Shown: positions 44,501 through 53,764, counted from the stretch's first letter. The stretch: 64,000 nucleotides of DNA from Hyphomicrobiales bacterium (GCA_900471515.1 UCFC01000042.1:1-64000); one strand, 5' to 3'. Notes: generated from the letters alone by a model not told the origin. Numbers and translations: made by a program.

Positions 44501-45835
44501 ATGGATATTGCAATGAACGCCGCCGCTGAGCGCGGCAAAACTCCCCTTTACCGGCACCTCTACGTGCAGGTTCTCGCAGCCATTGCCGCCGGCATCCTGC
44601 TCGGCCATTTCTATCCGTCTCTCGGCGCTTCGCTGCAGCCGCTTGGAGACGCTTTCATCAAGCTCGTGCGCATGGTGATCGCGCCCGTCATCTTCCTGAC
44701 CGTCACGACCGGCATTGCCGGCATGGCCGATCTCAAGAAGTTCGGCCGCGTGGTCGGCAAGGCGCTCGGCTATTTTCTCGTCTTCTCGACGCTCGCGCTC
44801 GTCGTCGGTCTCGTCGTTTCGAACGTGCTGCAGCCCGGCGCCGGCATGCATATCGATCCGGCGACGCTCGATACGAAGGCCGTCAACAATTACGCCGCCC
44901 AGGCCCATGACGCGACGATCGTCGGCTTCCTGATGAACATCATCCCGGACACGATTGTCGGCGCCTTTGCCAAGGGCGACATCCTGCAGGTTCTGTTCTT
45001 CTCGGTCGTCTTCGGTATTGCGCTCGGCTCCGTCGGCGAACGCGGCAAGCCGGTGCTGGATTTCTTCCAGGTTCTGACTGCTCCGGTCTTCCGCCTCGTC
45101 GCGATCCTGATGAAGTTTGCGCCGATCGGCGCCTTCGGCGCCATGGCCTTTACCATCGGCAAATACGGTATCGGCGCGATCGCCAACCTCGCCTTCCTGA
45201 TCGGCACTTTCTACCTGACGTCGCTGCTCTTCGTGCTGATCGTGCTCGGCGCGGTCGCCCGTTACAACGGCTTTTCCATCCTGGCGCTGATCCGCTACAT
45301 CAAGGAAGAGCTGCTGCTGGTGCTCGGCACGTCCTCATCGGAAGCCGCCCTGCCCGGCCTGATGAACAAGATGGAACGCGCCGGCTGCAAACGCTCGGTC
45401 GTCGGCCTCGTCATCCCGACCGGCTATTCCTTCAATCTCGACGGCACCAACATCTATATGACGCTGGCAGCGCTCTTCATCGCCCAGGCGACGGATACGC
45501 ATCTGAGCTTCGGCGACCAGATCCTGCTGCTGCTCGTAGCGATGCTAAGCTCCAAGGGTGCGGCGGGCATCACCGGCGCCGGCTTCATCACGCTTGCGGC
45601 CACACTCTCGGTTGTTCCCTCGGTTCCGATCGCCGGCATGGCGCTCATTCTCGGCATCGACCGTTTCATGTCGGAATGCCGCGCGCTGACCAACCTCGTC
45701 GGCAACGCCGTTGCCACCATCGTCGTCGCCCGCTGGGAAAACGAGCTCGACCAGACCCGCTTTGCCGCAGCGATGGCCGGCGATCTGCGCGAGGATAGCG
45801 ACCTGCTTGCTCCGGTGGCGCAGCCTGCCGAGTAA
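44501..45835 (+). CDS. dctA: C4-dicarboxylate transporter DctA
   Basis: A 444-residue cation-coupled symporter for succinate, fumarate and malate, the fuels of nodule bacteroids. Seen: KLVRMVIAPVIFLTVTTGIAGM, the serine-rich hairpin motif LGTSSSEAALPGL, IPTGYSFNLDGTNIYMTLA and the second hairpin near SSKGAAGITGAGFI. It has about eight membrane helices. The ribosome site GGAGGA lies just ahead of the ATG. It is divergent from dctBD, with DctD sites and a sigma-54 promoter between. The length equals that known for rhizobial DctA. Confidence 0.97.
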   Translation: MDIAMNAAAERGKTPLYRHLYVQVLAAIAAGILLGHFYPSLGASLQPLGDAFIKLVRMVIAPVIFLTVTTGIAGMADLKKFGRVVGKALGYFLVFSTLALVVGLVVSNVLQPGAGMHIDPATLDTKAVNNYAAQAHDATIVGFLMNIIPDTIVGAFAKGDILQVLFFSVVFGIALGSVGERGKPVLDFFQVLTAPVFRLVAILMKFAPIGAFGAMAFTIGKYGIGAIANLAFLIGTFYLTSLLFVLIVLGAVARYNGFSILALIRYIKEELLLVLGTSSSEAALPGLMNKMERAGCKRSVVGLVIPTGYSFNLDGTNIYMTLAALFIAQATDTHLSFGDQILLLLVAMLSSKGAAGITGAGFITLAATLSVVPSVPIAGMALILGIDRFMSECRALTNLVGNAVATIVVARWENELDQTRFAAAMAGDLREDSDLLAPVAQPAE

Positions 45836-45844
45836 GATCAGACA

Positions 45845-45884
45845 AAAAATCCGCCGCCGATCAGGTGATTGGCGGCGGATTTCA
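45845..45884. terminator. Bidirectional terminator between dctA and the sugar ABC operon
   Basis: A perfect 12-bp stem AAATCCGCCGCC/GGCGGCGGATTT (45847-45858 and 45871-45882), with a further small internal stem. It is flanked on the minus side by TTTTTTG and on the plus side by TTTC. It serves both convergent units. Confidence 0.85.
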
Positions 45885-45934
45885 TGTGATGACGATGCCG
45901 CGGGTCAAACAACGGCGGCGGCAAGCTCCTGGGC

Positions 45935-47008
45935 TCAGAGCGCCAGCCCCGTGCCGCGGTCGAAAATATGGACCTGCTCGCTGGCGATATTGGCTTCGAA
46001 GCGCGCGCCATAACGGGCCGCATAATCCCCATCCACCACGGCCGTGACCGGCTGACCCGCCAGATCGAAGACGACGTGCGTCTGTGCGCCTGTCGGCTCG
46101 ACAAGCAGGGTCTGGCCGGCAAGCGCGTTTCCGTCCTTGCCGCCGGGCGTCAGATGCTCGGGGCGAAGGCCGACCGTCACAGCCTGGCCGGCGCGAACCT
46201 TACGGTCAGGCGCGATACGGATTGCCGTGCCGTCCGAAAGGCGGGCGGCCGGTGCGCCGCCCTCACCTTCGACAACACCCTCGATCAGGTTCATCGCCGG
46301 TGAGCCGATGAAGGCGGCAACGAAAAGATTGGCCGGCTTCTTGTAGAGTTCGAGCGGCGTGCCCTCCTGCTCGATATTGCCCTGGTTCAGCACGACGATG
46401 CGGTCGGCGAGCGTCATCGCCTCGATCTGGTCATGCGTGACATAGATCGAGGTCGTCTTGACCTTCTGGTGCAGCGTCTTGATTTCCGAGCGCATCTGCA
46501 CGCGCAGCTTGGCATCGAGGTTCGAGAGCGGCTCGTCGAACAGGAAGACGGCCGGGTTGCGCACGATGGCGCGCCCCATGGCAACGCGCTGGCGCTGACC
46601 GCCGGAAAGCTGTGCGGGCTTGCGGTCCATGAGTTTCGTCAGATCGAGCATGCGTGCGGCTTCCGCCACGCGCTGCTCGATCTGCGGCTTGGGAAGACCG
46701 GACAGTTTCAGATTGAAGCCCATGTTTTCGGCGACCGTCATATGCGGATAGAGCGCATAGGACTGGAAGACCATGGCGATGTTGCGCTCGCGCGGGGTGA
46801 GTTCGTTGACGACGGCATCGTCGATGACCACTTCGCCGCCGCTGATTTCCTCAAGGCCCGCGATCATGCGCAGAAGGGTGGACTTGCCGCAGCCGGACGG
46901 CCCGACGAGGGCGACGAACTGGCCGTCCTCGATCGAAAGCGAGATATTATGGATCACGTCGAGCGATCCGTAGGCCTTGCGGATATTCTTCAGTTCGACA
47001 GACGCCAT
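45935..47008 (-). CDS. Sugar ABC transporter ATPase, UgpC/MalK type
   Basis: A 357-residue ATPase of the CUT1 family. It has Walker A GPSGCGKS at 36-43, signature LSGGQRQR, Walker B VFLFDEPLSNLD and the H-loop in YVTHDQ. The C-terminal OB-type regulatory domain (from ~240) contains the FIGSPAMN motif. It energises the two permeases upstream in the same operon and, being last in it, may serve other CUT1 importers too. Confidence 0.95.
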   Translation of the reverse strand: MASVELKNIRKAYGSLDVIHNISLSIEDGQFVALVGPSGCGKSTLLRMIAGLEEISGGEVVIDDAVVNELTPRERNIAMVFQSYALYPHMTVAENMGFNLKLSGLPKPQIEQRVAEAARMLDLTKLMDRKPAQLSGGQRQRVAMGRAIVRNPAVFLFDEPLSNLDAKLRVQMRSEIKTLHQKVKTTSIYVTHDQIEAMTLADRIVVLNQGNIEQEGTPLELYKKPANLFVAAFIGSPAMNLIEGVVEGEGGAPAARLSDGTAIRIAPDRKVRAGQAVTVGLRPEHLTPGGKDGNALAGQTLLVEPTGAQTHVVFDLAGQPVTAVVDGDYAARYGARFEANIASEQVHIFDRGTGLAL

Positions 47009-47030
47009 GTGCGTGCCTCCGAATGCGGGC

Positions 47031-47915
47031 TCAGGACTTCACCGCACCGGCGGTCAGGCCGGCGATGATGTGCTTCTGGGCAAGGAAAAAGACGATGATG
47101 GTCGGCAGGATGGTCAGCGTGATGAAGGCGAGGATGAGGTGCCAGTCGGTGGCGAACTCCCCTCTATAGACCATGATGCCGAGCGGCCAGGGATAAAGGC
47201 TTTCCGAATTCAGCATGATCAGCGGCACGATATAGCTGTTCCAGCTGCCGACGAAGGAGATGATGCCGACGGTGGCGACAATCGGGCGCGAGAGCGGCAG
47301 CGAGATGTGCCAGAAGAATCGCATGTAACCGCAGCCATCGACGAACGCCGCGTCGAAGAGTTCCGACGGCAGGTTCCGGAAATAGTTGCGGAACAGCATG
47401 ATGCTCATGCCGAGCCCGAAGGCCACCTGCGGCAGCACGACGCCCCAATAGGTATTGAGAAGGCCGAGATCGCGGATGCGGATATAGAGCGGCAGGATCG
47501 CGGTCGCTGCCGGAAACATCAGTCCGATCAGGAAATAGTTGACCAGGTAGGTGGAGCCGAAGAAGCGGATATGGGCAAAACAGAAGGCGGCCATGGCGCC
47601 GAGCGTCAGCGTCAGGAAGACGGTGAGCAGGGCGATCAGCAGCGAATTGCCCATCTGCAGCCAGTAGCGATGGCTGACAATGATGTCGATATAGTTGCTC
47701 CACTGCCATTCCGTCGGCAGGCCGAAGGGATTGCCGCGCAGGTCCGAGAGCGTCTTGAAGCCGCCGAGCGCCGTGCTGATCAGCGGGATGACGACGAGGC
47801 CGGCGACGATCAGCAGCGAGACATACATGTAGATCTGCGTGCCGGTACGGACCTTGCGGCCGGAACTGTTGGCCGTCGCGGCGTCGATGGGGGGTGCGGT
47901 CGAGATATCAGTCAT
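47031..47915 (-). CDS. Sugar ABC transporter permease, MalG type
   Basis: A 294-residue permease with about six helices. The MalG-type EAA motif (ELFDAAFVDGCGYMRFFWHISLPLSRP) lies around residue 195, and the family C-terminus reads HIIAGLTAGAVKS. Its start lies 8 bases before the stop of the partner permease, so translation is coupled. The cargo is a sugar or polyol; see the ThuA- and Gfo/Idh-type genes nearby. Confidence 0.94.
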   Translation of the reverse strand: MTDISTAPPIDAATANSSGRKVRTGTQIYMYVSLLIVAGLVVIPLISTALGGFKTLSDLRGNPFGLPTEWQWSNYIDIIVSHRYWLQMGNSLLIALLTVFLTLTLGAMAAFCFAHIRFFGSTYLVNYFLIGLMFPAATAILPLYIRIRDLGLLNTYWGVVLPQVAFGLGMSIMLFRNYFRNLPSELFDAAFVDGCGYMRFFWHISLPLSRPIVATVGIISFVGSWNSYIVPLIMLNSESLYPWPLGIMVYRGEFATDWHLILAFITLTILPTIIVFFLAQKHIIAGLTAGAVKS

Positions 47916-48846
47916 TGCGCATGAATATCCGCTTGTAGCTGAAGGCGAGCGTGACGCAGATCACGAACAGCACGACGCCGACGGCGCTGCCGAAACCGAC
48001 CTGCATGCGGGTCACCCCGAAATTGTAGAGGAAGGTCACCATCGTCTGCGTCGAGTTCGACGGACCGCCGCCGGTGAGCGGCATGATCATGTCGAAGAGC
48101 TGCAGCGAGCCGACGACGCCGAAGAAGACGGAGAGGCGAACGGTGGAGCCGAGAAGCGGCAATGTGACGTGCCGGAACTTCTGCCAGCCGGTCGCCCCGT
48201 CGATATCGGCGGCTTCCAGCACGCTCTTGTCGATCGCCTGAAGACCGGCGATGAAGAGCATCATGTGAAAGCCGAAATACTTCCAGACGATGACGCCGAG
48301 AATGGCATACATGGCGACATTGCGATCGGCGAGCCAGAAGGGCGGCTCGATGCCGATCATGTGCGAAATTCCGGCCACGAGGCCGAAATCGCCGTCATAG
48401 ACGAAGCGCCAGATCATGCCGGCGGCAACGTCGGCGAGAACATAGGGCAGGAAGAAGATCAGGCGGAAGAACAGCGCACCCTTGATCTTGGTGGAGACCA
48501 TGGTCGCCAGCCATAGCGCCAGCGGAATCTGCACCAAGAGCGAGATCAGGACGATCAGGCCGTTATTGATGAGCGCCTGGGTGAAGGCGCCGTTGCGGAA
48601 GATAAGCTGGTAATTGCGGAAGCCGACCCATTGCGTCGGGTCGCCGTAACCGTTCCAGTTATAGAAGGAATACCAGGCGGCTTCGCCCATCGGCACGATG
48701 ACGAGCAGGGTGAAAAGCATCAATGCCGGCGGCAGGAAAAGGATCAGCACCGGCCATTTGCTGTGGGCCAGCGAACGTTTGTGCCGGCGCGGAGCCACTT
48801 TGGCGCTCGTCCCTGCAACATTTGCTGACATGAAAGTATCGCTCAT
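47908..48846 (-). CDS. Sugar ABC transporter permease, MalF/UgpA type
   Basis: A 312-residue permease with a charged N-terminal tail and six helices. The EAA motif (VLEAADIDGATGWQKFRHVTLPLL) lies around residue 220, with GGPSNSTQTMVTFLYN after it, as in MalF/UgpA proteins. It forms a heterodimeric channel with the MalG-type protein. It follows the binding-protein gene after 84 bases, in which a stem-loop is found. Confidence 0.94.
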   Translation of the reverse strand: MSDTFMSANVAGTSAKVAPRRHKRSLAHSKWPVLILFLPPALMLFTLLVIVPMGEAAWYSFYNWNGYGDPTQWVGFRNYQLIFRNGAFTQALINNGLIVLISLLVQIPLALWLATMVSTKIKGALFFRLIFFLPYVLADVAAGMIWRFVYDGDFGLVAGISHMIGIEPPFWLADRNVAMYAILGVIVWKYFGFHMMLFIAGLQAIDKSVLEAADIDGATGWQKFRHVTLPLLGSTVRLSVFFGVVGSLQLFDMIMPLTGGGPSNSTQTMVTFLYNFGVTRMQVGFGSAVGVVLFVICVTLAFSYKRIFMRND

Positions 48847-48899
48847 CGGTCTCTGGGACTCCTCGGGCGGATTCGCGACTGCGCCGCGAGTGAGAGGGA

Positions 48900-48923
48900 G
48901 CCGGCGCTCATGCGAGCGCCGGC
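48900..48923 (-). terminator. Stem-loop after the sugar-binding-protein gene
   Basis: A perfect 10-bp stem GCCGGCGCTC/GAGCGCCGGC with a 4-base loop, 7 bases after the binding-protein stop and without a T-run. Likely an mRNA-protecting structure giving excess binding protein over permeases. Confidence 0.65.
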
Positions 48924-48930
48924 GGGTCGC

Positions 48931-50229
48931 TTACTTCGCTTCGAGCGAGTAGGCGTCCTGGATCTGCTGGGCGGCATCGGCCGGCGACGTGGAGCCGGAG
49001 ACGATTTCCATCGTCATGTCGTTGACGACGCCGCCGACATTGGGGCCGAGATCCTGATCGAGGAAGTTCTGGTGCCAGGTCTCCTGATCGAGCGCCACGG
49101 CGCTGTCCTTCAGAAGCGGGTTCTGCACACCGTCGGCCGCACCCTTGGCGACCGGAATGATGCCGGTTTTCTGGGCCAGCAGCTTCTGGTTTTCCGGATT
49201 GCCGAGGAATTTCAGGAATTCTTCGGTTTCCGGAGGTGCATTCTTGGTGACGACCCAGCCGTTCAGGCGGCCGAGGTAATCGGTTGCCAGACCCGGAGCG
49301 CCTTCGACGACCGGGAACGGGAAGCGGCCGATATTGTCGTCCGGCTGGCCCTTGCCGCTGGTCGAGCTGGCGCGCGAAGTGTCGTTGGTGTTCTCGAAGC
49401 CGAGCAGCATGGCGGCGCGTCCGTCGCCGAAGGCGGCAAGCGCGTCGTTCCAGGTGGCGCCGAGATAGCCGTTCTGGAAGGGCTCGAGCTTGCCGAGTTC
49501 GGCAAGATGCTCGCCAGCCCTGACGAAGGCCTCACCGGCAAAACCGTCGCCCTCGCCGGCCTTGGCCTTCTCGAAACCGTCATGGCCGGCTTCGCGCATG
49601 GCAAGGTAGCCCCAGTAAAAATGGATCGGCCACTTGTCGCCGCCGCCGCCGGCAATCGGCACGATGCCGGCTGCCTTCAGCGTCTTCACGGCATTGAGGA
49701 AATCGCCCCAGGTCTTGATCTGCGACGCATCGACATTGGCCTTCTTGAACAGCTCCTTGTTGTAGAAGAAGGAGACGAGGCCGGTCTTGTAGGGCGCTGC
49801 CCAGACCTTGCCGTCAAAGGTCATGCCGTCGATCGTGGCGGCGCTCGTGCCGTTGCGCCATGCGCCGCCATCGGCGTCAAGCGCGGCATCGATCGGCCGC
49901 AGCATGCCGGTCTCGGCCTGCGCCTTCAGCACCCCGCCGCCCCAGGTATAGAAGAAGCTCGGCGCTTCGTTCGACTGCAGCAGCGTCGGAAGCTTGGCCT
50001 TGAAGGCCTGGTTTTCGAGGAACTGCAGTTCGACCTTTACGCCGGGGTGGCTCGCCTCGAAGTCCTTGGCGAGTTGGTTCCACACCGCGAGGGTGCCCGG
50101 AACCTGCTCCAGATGGAGCCAGCGAATGGTCGTGTCGGCGGCAGCCGTTACCGTCGACGCGCAGTAGCCGGCGACAGCGATTGCGATCGCCGAAATCATA
50201 TTGATGCGATGAGTTTTGATGGTCAGCAC
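48931..50229 (-). CDS. Sugar ABC transporter substrate-binding protein, family 1
   Basis: A 432-residue periplasmic protein with a signal peptide (hydrophobic stretch ISAIAIAVAGYCASTVTAAA). SBP_bac_1 features follow: VPGTLAVWNQLAKDFEASHPGVKVELQF, then SFFYTWGGGVL and GLVSFFYNKELFKKA. A GTG start is supported by GGGAGGAG ahead of it. It is the first gene of the operon and is divergent from the ROK regulator gene. The ligand is not predictable, though a plant-derived sugar or glucoside fits the ThuA/Gfo-Idh partners. Confidence 0.94.
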   Translation of the reverse strand: MLTIKTHRINMISAIAIAVAGYCASTVTAAADTTIRWLHLEQVPGTLAVWNQLAKDFEASHPGVKVELQFLENQAFKAKLPTLLQSNEAPSFFYTWGGGVLKAQAETGMLRPIDAALDADGGAWRNGTSAATIDGMTFDGKVWAAPYKTGLVSFFYNKELFKKANVDASQIKTWGDFLNAVKTLKAAGIVPIAGGGGDKWPIHFYWGYLAMREAGHDGFEKAKAGEGDGFAGEAFVRAGEHLAELGKLEPFQNGYLGATWNDALAAFGDGRAAMLLGFENTNDTSRASSTSGKGQPDDNIGRFPFPVVEGAPGLATDYLGRLNGWVVTKNAPPETEEFLKFLGNPENQKLLAQKTGIIPVAKGAADGVQNPLLKDSAVALDQETWHQNFLDQDLGPNVGGVVNDMTMEIVSGSTSPADAAQQIQDAYSLEAK

Positions 50230-50270
50230 TTGGCACTCCTCCCGAGGCGCTTTATTTCTGTATCCGGATT

Positions 50271-50300
50271 AAATAATCGCAGCCTTTCTCTTTCTGTCAA
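50271..50300 (-). promoter_or_regulatory. Sigma-70-type promoter of the sugar ABC operon
   Basis: On the minus strand TTGACA (50295-50300), an 18-base spacer (or 17 with the alternative -10 ATTATT), then TTATTT. It lies 42 bases ahead of the binding-protein start. The AT-rich dyad around ATTAAATAAT (50269-50278) next to the -10 could bind the ROK regulator. Confidence 0.6.
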
Positions 50301-50462
50301 TACCCTGCCCGAAAAAGCGGCAGAGGCTGCGCAAAATGATGCAATTATGGAAATTTCTGTTGCGCGATTGCGAAAATCAGTTCTACAACAAGATCGATTT
50401 AATTTGCCTCACGAAAAAAATCGTCGGGCCGAATGACAGGGTTTGGGTGCCCGCACGAGACG

Positions 50463-51662
50463 ATGAAGACTGCCGATCCTGAATTGATGCGTGCCATCAA
50501 CCGCTTGAGCGTGCTGGATACGATCCGGCGCAACGGCCCGATCTCCCGTATCCAGATCAGCGAACGCACCGAATTGTCCACGACGACCGTTTCGGCCATC
50601 ACCGCTTCGCTGCTCGATGACGGGCTCATTTTGCCCATTCACGAGGGGGATATCCGCAACGAGGCGGTGCGCGGCAGGCCGCGCGTCATGCTGGAGGTCA
50701 ATCCGGATGCCGCACGCGTGGTCGGAGCCAAGATCGCCGCCAGCCGCATGATCTTCGTCGTCACCAATTTCCGCGGTGACGTGCTCTCCAAGCTCGTGCT
50801 GCCGATCCGCATCGATCGGCAGCCGATTGCCGTGATTGCCGACCTCATCGAGGATGGCGTGCGGCGCTGCGTCGTCGATATCGGCCTGTCGCTTGACGAC
50901 ATAGACAGTATCTGCCTGGCATTGCCCGGCGTCATCGAGCACCGCACGGGCCACATCCGCTCGAGCCCCATATTCCGCGAAGTCAACATTGATTTTGCCG
51001 CAGAAATGTCAGCCCGACTGTCGACGCCGACAATCATCGAAAGCGACGCGCACGCCATCACGCTCGGCCATCACTGGTTCGGCAAGGCCCGCGACCTTGA
51101 AGACATGGTGCTGATCTCGCTGGAGCAGACGCTCGGCCTTGGCGTGTTGCACGACAACCAGCTTTTCCGCGGCGCCGGCGGCCTCAGCCACAATCTCGGC
51201 GACCTCGTTCTCGGCATGGGCCAGCAGGGCGTGGTCAGGCTTTCCAGCCAGGCTGGCGAGAGCGCCATTCTCGGAGAACAGCAGGCCGACGGGCGCTTTG
51301 CCGAAGCGGTGCGCCTCGGTCGCGGCATGACGCATGTGCAGGCGCTGATTCAGGCCGACGACGACCGGCTGATCGCAGCCGCCGTGCGTGCCGGCGAGGC
51401 GGTCGGGTTGACGATCGCCAATATCGTCACGCTGTTTGCCCCGCCGCGCGTCATTCTGGTCGGCTCCTCGCTTGCGCTGGGCGAGCCGTTCCTCAACAGC
51501 CTGCGGGATGCCTATGCGCTGGCCATTCCCCCTTCCCTGCAAGGCGTCAGCGAACTCGTCTTCGACGATTCGAGCGACGACTTCTGGGCACAGGGTGCGG
51601 CCGCCGTCGCCCTCTACGAACTCTACGAATCGCCCTGGAGCACCACAGGGCCGGCGCTCTGA
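50463..51662 (+). CDS. ROK-family transcriptional regulator
   Basis: A 399-residue protein. The N-terminal winged helix (INRLSVLDTIRRNGPISRIQISERTELSTTTVSAITASLLDDGL) binds DNA. The ROK sugar-kinase-like domain follows, with VVGAKIAASRM, ALPGVI and RGAGGLSHNLGDLVLG. The usual zinc-binding Cys-rich motif of ROK kinases is missing, so it is a regulator only. It is divergent from the sugar transport operon and followed by the Gfo/Idh gene after 28 bases, so it likely controls both in response to the sugar. An in-frame ATG at 50433 is an alternative start. Confidence 0.92.
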   Translation: MKTADPELMRAINRLSVLDTIRRNGPISRIQISERTELSTTTVSAITASLLDDGLILPIHEGDIRNEAVRGRPRVMLEVNPDAARVVGAKIAASRMIFVVTNFRGDVLSKLVLPIRIDRQPIAVIADLIEDGVRRCVVDIGLSLDDIDSICLALPGVIEHRTGHIRSSPIFREVNIDFAAEMSARLSTPTIIESDAHAITLGHHWFGKARDLEDMVLISLEQTLGLGVLHDNQLFRGAGGLSHNLGDLVLGMGQQGVVRLSSQAGESAILGEQQADGRFAEAVRLGRGMTHVQALIQADDDRLIAAAVRAGEAVGLTIANIVTLFAPPRVILVGSSLALGEPFLNSLRDAYALAIPPSLQGVSELVFDDSSDDFWAQGAAAVALYELYESPWSTTGPAL

Positions 51663-51690
51663 CGCGCGGAACCTGCAATTATCGGAGGAT

Positions 51691-52797
51691 ATGATGGAAA
51701 AAGTCGGTATCGGCATCATTGGATGCGGCAATATTTCGGGCGCCTATCTCAAGGCGATGACATCGGCATTTCCGATCCTCGATATCCGCGGACTGGCGGA
51801 CCTCAACCGCGAACTCGCCGAGGCAAAGGCCGGCGAATTCAACCTTCAGGCCAGGACGGTCGATGAACTCCTGGCCGATCCGAAGGTGGAGATCATCGTC
51901 AACCTGACCATCCCGAAGGCCCATGTCGCCGTCGGCCTGCAGGCGCTGGAGGCGGGCAAGCATACCTATTCGGAAAAGCCGCTCGGGATTAATTTCGCGG
52001 AAGGGAAAAAATTGGCGGATGCCGCCAGGGCCAAGGGTCTGCGCATCGGCGCGGCCCCCGACACGTTCCTTGGCGGTGGCCACCAGACGGCTCGCGCCCT
52101 GATCGACGAGGGTGTTATCGGCATTCCGGTCGGCGGCACGGCCACGTTCATGTGCCCCGGCCACGAGCGCTGGCATCCCAATCCGGCCTTCTACTATGAA
52201 GTCGGCGGCGGCCCGATGCTCGACATGGGTCCCTATTACATCACCGACCTCGTCAACCTGCTCGGCCCGGTCGCGAAGGTTGCCGGTTTTGCCGCTACGC
52301 CGCGCAACGAGCGCGTCATCACCAGCGAGCCGCGCAACGGCGAGCGCATCCCCGTGCACGTGCCGACCCATGTCGCCGGCGTCATGGCTTTCGCCAATGG
52401 CGCTGTCGTGCAGATCGGCATGAGCTTCGACGTCGCCGGCCACAAGCATGTGCCGCTCGAAGTCTACGGTACCGAAGGCACGCTGATCGTGCCGGATCCG
52501 AACCGGTTTGCCGGCCCGGTCGAATATCTGAAGAAGGGCGGCCAGTTCGAGGACCAGCCCGTGACCCTGCCCTATGCCGACGGCAACTACCGTTCGCTCG
52601 GCGTGGCCGATCTCGCCCACGCGATCCGCTCGAACCGGCCGCATCGCGCAAACGGCGATCTGGCGCTGCACGTGCTCGAAGTCATGGAAGCCTTCCAGAA
52701 GGCATCCGACACCGGCAGCACGGTAACGCTCACCACGACAACGGAGCGCCCTGCTCCGCTTTCTCAATCCCTCGTCGACGGACTGCTCGGCAAGTAA
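51691..52797 (+). CDS. Gfo/Idh/MocA-family oxidoreductase
   Basis: A 368-residue NAD(P)-dependent dehydrogenase. The Rossmann motif is GIGIIGCGNISGAYLKAM. The catalytic Lys is in the YSEKPLGINFAEG motif (EKP), and the C-terminal domain has the GGGPMLDMGPYYITDLVNLLGP stretch with the substrate-site Asp-Tyr. A GGAGG ribosome site precedes the ATG; the next codon is also ATG. Such enzymes oxidise sugars or cyclitols at a ring hydroxyl. Next to a ThuA-type gene the pairing recalls the ThuA/ThuB route, which makes 3-keto sugars from trehalose, sucrose and similar compounds. Confidence 0.93.
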   Translation: MMEKVGIGIIGCGNISGAYLKAMTSAFPILDIRGLADLNRELAEAKAGEFNLQARTVDELLADPKVEIIVNLTIPKAHVAVGLQALEAGKHTYSEKPLGINFAEGKKLADAARAKGLRIGAAPDTFLGGGHQTARALIDEGVIGIPVGGTATFMCPGHERWHPNPAFYYEVGGGPMLDMGPYYITDLVNLLGPVAKVAGFAATPRNERVITSEPRNGERIPVHVPTHVAGVMAFANGAVVQIGMSFDVAGHKHVPLEVYGTEGTLIVPDPNRFAGPVEYLKKGGQFEDQPVTLPYADGNYRSLGVADLAHAIRSNRPHRANGDLALHVLEVMEAFQKASDTGSTVTLTTTTERPAPLSQSLVDGLLGK

Positions 52798-52815
52798 TTT
52801 TCAGGAGGAATAGAC

Positions 52816-53457
52816 ATGCGTGAAGCACTGATCGTCTGGGGCGGCTGGGCCGGCCACGAACCGGAGCAATGCGCCGCAATCATCAAGGACATGCTCGAGG
52901 AAGACGGTTTCAAGGTCTATGTGGAACACAGCACGGAGGCCTTCGCCGATCCGTCGATCCACGACCTGAGCCTGATCGTTCCCGTCATCACCATGTCGAA
53001 GATCGAGAAGGAAGAGGTAAAGAACCTTGCTGCGGCGATCGAAAGCGGCGTCGGCATTGCCGGCTATCACGGCGGCGCCGGCGACAGTTTCCGCGAATCC
53101 ACCGATTACCAGTTCATCATCGGTGGACAGTGGGTTGCCCATCCGGGCAATATCATCAACTACACGGTCAACATCACCCGCCCGGACGATCCGCTGATGG
53201 AGGGGATCACCGATTTCCCCTATAATTCCGAGCAATATTACATGCATGTCGACCCGTCGAACGAGGTGCTGGCGACGACGACCTTCACCGGCGAACATGC
53301 CTACTGGATCGACGGCGTGACCATGCCGGTCGTCTGGAAGCGCAAATACGGCAAGGGCCGCGTCTTCTATTCCTCGCTCGGCCATGTCGCCAAGGAATTC
53401 GAAGTTCCGCAGATGAAGACGATCTTCCGCCGCGGCGCCAACTGGGCGGCCCGCTGA
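52816..53457 (+). CDS. ThuA-domain protein
   Basis: A 213-residue protein of the ThuA family, with a class-I-glutamine-amidotransferase-like fold. Landmarks are LIVWGGWAGHEPEQ, GVGIAGYHGGAGDSFRES, the FIIGGQWVAHPG segment and YGKGRVFYSSLGHV. ThuA and ThuB in Sinorhizobium convert trehalose-type disaccharides to 3-keto derivatives, and ThuA-like domains have since been found in many 3-keto-sugar pathways. The gene follows the Gfo/Idh gene at 18 bases, as thuA goes with thuB. The exact substrate is open. Confidence 0.9.
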   Translation: MREALIVWGGWAGHEPEQCAAIIKDMLEEDGFKVYVEHSTEAFADPSIHDLSLIVPVITMSKIEKEEVKNLAAAIESGVGIAGYHGGAGDSFRESTDYQFIIGGQWVAHPGNIINYTVNITRPDDPLMEGITDFPYNSEQYYMHVDPSNEVLATTTFTGEHAYWIDGVTMPVVWKRKYGKGRVFYSSLGHVAKEFEVPQMKTIFRRGANWAAR

Positions 53458-53474
53458 CGCTCCGATATCCGGAC

Positions 53475-53497
53475 GCTGCCGGCTTTCGGCCGGCAGC
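53475..53497. terminator. Stem-loop after the ThuA-type gene
   Basis: A perfect 9-bp stem GCTGCCGGC/GCCGGCAGC with loop TTTCG, 17 bases after the stop. No T-run follows on the plus strand. Confidence 0.55.
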
Positions 53498-53592
53498 CTC
53501 AAACGAAAAGTGCATATTTGCGCATAACACGGGTGCCAAACCCTGCCGATATGCGATAGTGCTGTCGGAGGATTGAACCAGACAGCAAGACG

Positions 53593-53745
53593 ATGAGCGA
53601 CAACGTTATCAAGTTTCGCAAGCCGAAGCCTCCACCGAAAGCCCCCAATCCGATGATCCGAAAGCTCGTGATCATCGCCGTGGTGATCCTCGTCTTTGCC
53701 GCCGCCTGGGCCTATTTCCAGGTCACCGGCGCCCCGGCGCCGTAA
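53593..53745 (+). CDS. Small single-helix membrane protein (50 residues)
   Basis: A 50-residue reading frame, MSDNVIKFRKPKPPPKAPNP followed by one membrane helix of about 20 residues (LVIIAVVILVFAAAWAYF) and a short tail TGAPAP. The basic, proline-rich N-terminus would stay in the cytoplasm. Comparable short proteins with the FRKPKPPP start are common in rhizobia but have no known role. The ribosome site is weak (AGCAAGACG directly ahead; a GGAGG lies 20 bases upstream). It is followed after 19 bases by the next gene, so the two are likely co-transcribed. Confidence 0.7.
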   Translation: MSDNVIKFRKPKPPPKAPNPMIRKLVIIAVVILVFAAAWAYFQVTGAPAP

Positions 53746-53764
53746 GCCGCAAAGGGGTCCTGCG

